DNA from: Cellulomonas triticagri
GTDB taxonomy: Bacteria > Actinomycetota > Actinomycetes > Actinomycetales > Cellulomonadaceae
Direction: 5' to 3'
Assembly: GCF_003696205.1 (NCBI RefSeq)
Contig: NZ_RFFI01000038.1
Span: forward strand, 1-32,955
Length of the DNA stretch: 32,955 bases
Under the pieces are notes generated by a model that had not been told where the DNA came from, made no database searches, and saw nothing but the letters and a program-made list of their open reading frames with translations. The stretch's first letter is position 1; each line of letters opens with the position of its first letter. Both the position numbers and the translations under genes were made by a program. This document shows, one piece after another, positions 32,271-32,955 of this stretch.

Positions 32271-32955
32271 CTACGCGCCCGCCGCGCGGCGGCGGGCGAG
32301 GACGGCGTCGAGGTCGATCGACCCGGTGGGCTCCTCGGCAGCGGGGGCGGTGTCCGCGACGGGCTCCGCCACCTCCGGGGTCGCGACCGCCGCGGGGGCG
32401 GGCACCGGCGTCTCCTCCGGACCGGCGGGGACGTCCGCGACGGGCGTGGCGGGCACCCCGCTCGTCTCCGCGACGGTCTCCTGCGCGGCGGGGCGCTCGG
32501 TGACCGAGCGGCGGGCCGGGGCGTCGTGCGTGGAGCCCTCGACGGTGCCGAGGGGCACGGGCTCGCGGCGCGGCGCGGCGGCCTTGGTGGCGTAGGTCGG
32601 GCGCGGCACCGCGACCGGGGACCAGGAGTCGCCCTCGCGCCCCCCGTCGCCGGAGCGCGACGACGCGACCTGGTCGGCGCGGACGCGGGTGATGGCCTGG
32701 GTGTCGTCCAGCGAGGGCCGCACGGCGCGCCCGGCGGCGCCCTTGCGCCCGGGGCGGGCGGCGCGCTCGCGCAGCGGGGCCTCGGCCTCGGTGATGCGGC
32801 GCTGCCACTCGACCTCGGCGGCCTGGCCCTGCACGACCGCACGGCGGCCCAGCCCGAGGACGCCGGCGAGCAGCACGGTGGGGACGACCCCGGCCAGCAC
32901 GCCCAGCGCGGTCAGCCCGGCGACGGCCCAGCCGGCGACGGTGAGGGCGACGAGC
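32271..32955 (-). CDS. Membrane protein with long cytosolic tail (N-terminus beyond window)
   Basis: The frame is open to the window edge, so the start lies outside. What is visible is two adjacent hydrophobic segments (LTVAGWAVAGLTALGVLAGVV, VLLAGVLGLG) followed by about 190 soluble residues. These begin charged (VEWQRRITEAEAPLRERAAR), pass through DDTQAITRVRADQVA and a Pro/Ala/Val/Glu-rich stretch, and end GSIDLDAVLARRRAAGA, a short conserved-looking tail. I do not recognise it firmly. The position next to a tRNA and the architecture recall the actinobacterial membrane protein encoded after moeA/glp and rimJ (SepX/GLPR-like, cell division), but this is only a hypothesis. Confidence 0.75.
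   Translation of the reverse strand, partial: LVALTVAGWAVAGLTALGVLAGVVPTVLLAGVLGLGRRAVVQGQAAEVEWQRRITEAEAPLRERAARPGRKGAAGRAVRPSLDDTQAITRVRADQVASSRSGDGGREGDSWSPVAVPRPTYATKAAAPRREPVPLGTVEGSTHDAPARRSVTERPAAQETVAETSGVPATPVADVPAGPEETPVPAPAAVATPEVAEPVADTAPAAEEPTGSIDLDAVLARRRAAGA

Overview
The window is about 33 kb of very GC-rich (well over 70 %) chromosome from an actinobacterium, most likely a Micrococcales member of the Cellulomonas type. The clues are G/C-ending codons, frequent GTG starts, DUF348/G5 wall-lytic proteins, a protein O-mannosyltransferase and the metG-tatD-rpf-ksgA-ispE gene order. The genus is an inference. No insertion sequence, CRISPR array or rRNA was seen.

Layout. (a) 1-6205, minus strand: a tightly coupled sugar operon of LacI-type repressor, lipoprotein binding protein, two CUT1 permeases, a GH130 enzyme and a Tat-exported protein cut by the window edge. 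Two operator-like repeats 21 bp apart overlap its promoter. (b) 6314-10325, plus strand: an ABC-F ATPase, two small unknown genes in an odd overlap, and a CycA-like amino-acid permease. (c) 10350-14099: an accessory island. A strong ribosome-binding site precedes an unlisted 21-codon gene for a very basic peptide ending RRMKWKKYIV. It is followed on the minus strand by a shortened cytochrome P450 and a GNAT acetyltransferase; a divergent MFS exporter faces it. This resembles the minimal precursor-plus-P450 operons that make aromatic cross-linked RiPPs, and it is the best candidate here for an undescribed system. (d) 14170-22122, plus strand: housekeeping metG, tatD, two secreted DUF348/G5 wall-lytic proteins (one APF/SLT-like, one Rpf), ksgA and ispE. 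(e) 22128-26958: a DUF2807 lipoprotein, an AlaC-like aminotransferase and rsmI on the minus strand, then a protein O-mannosyltransferase on the plus strand. (f) 26971-32955, minus strand: a GH20 hexosaminidase, an SBF/BASS transporter, a DHFR/RibD-like reductase, an AgcS alanine symporter, tRNA-Ala(CGC) and the C-terminal part of a membrane protein.

Three non-coding patterns stand out. A structured intergenic element occurs twice (17050-17117 and 28623-28688), with a 24-25 bp stem, an 18-nt loop and compensatory base changes. The two wall-lytic genes share a GTCACG-N5-GTTACG direct repeat over their promoters, resembling MtrA sites. Many genes have a TANNNT -10 box only 6-7 nt before the start codon, which implies leaderless mRNAs.

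All functional calls rest on recognising motifs and family resemblance by eye; no database search was run.
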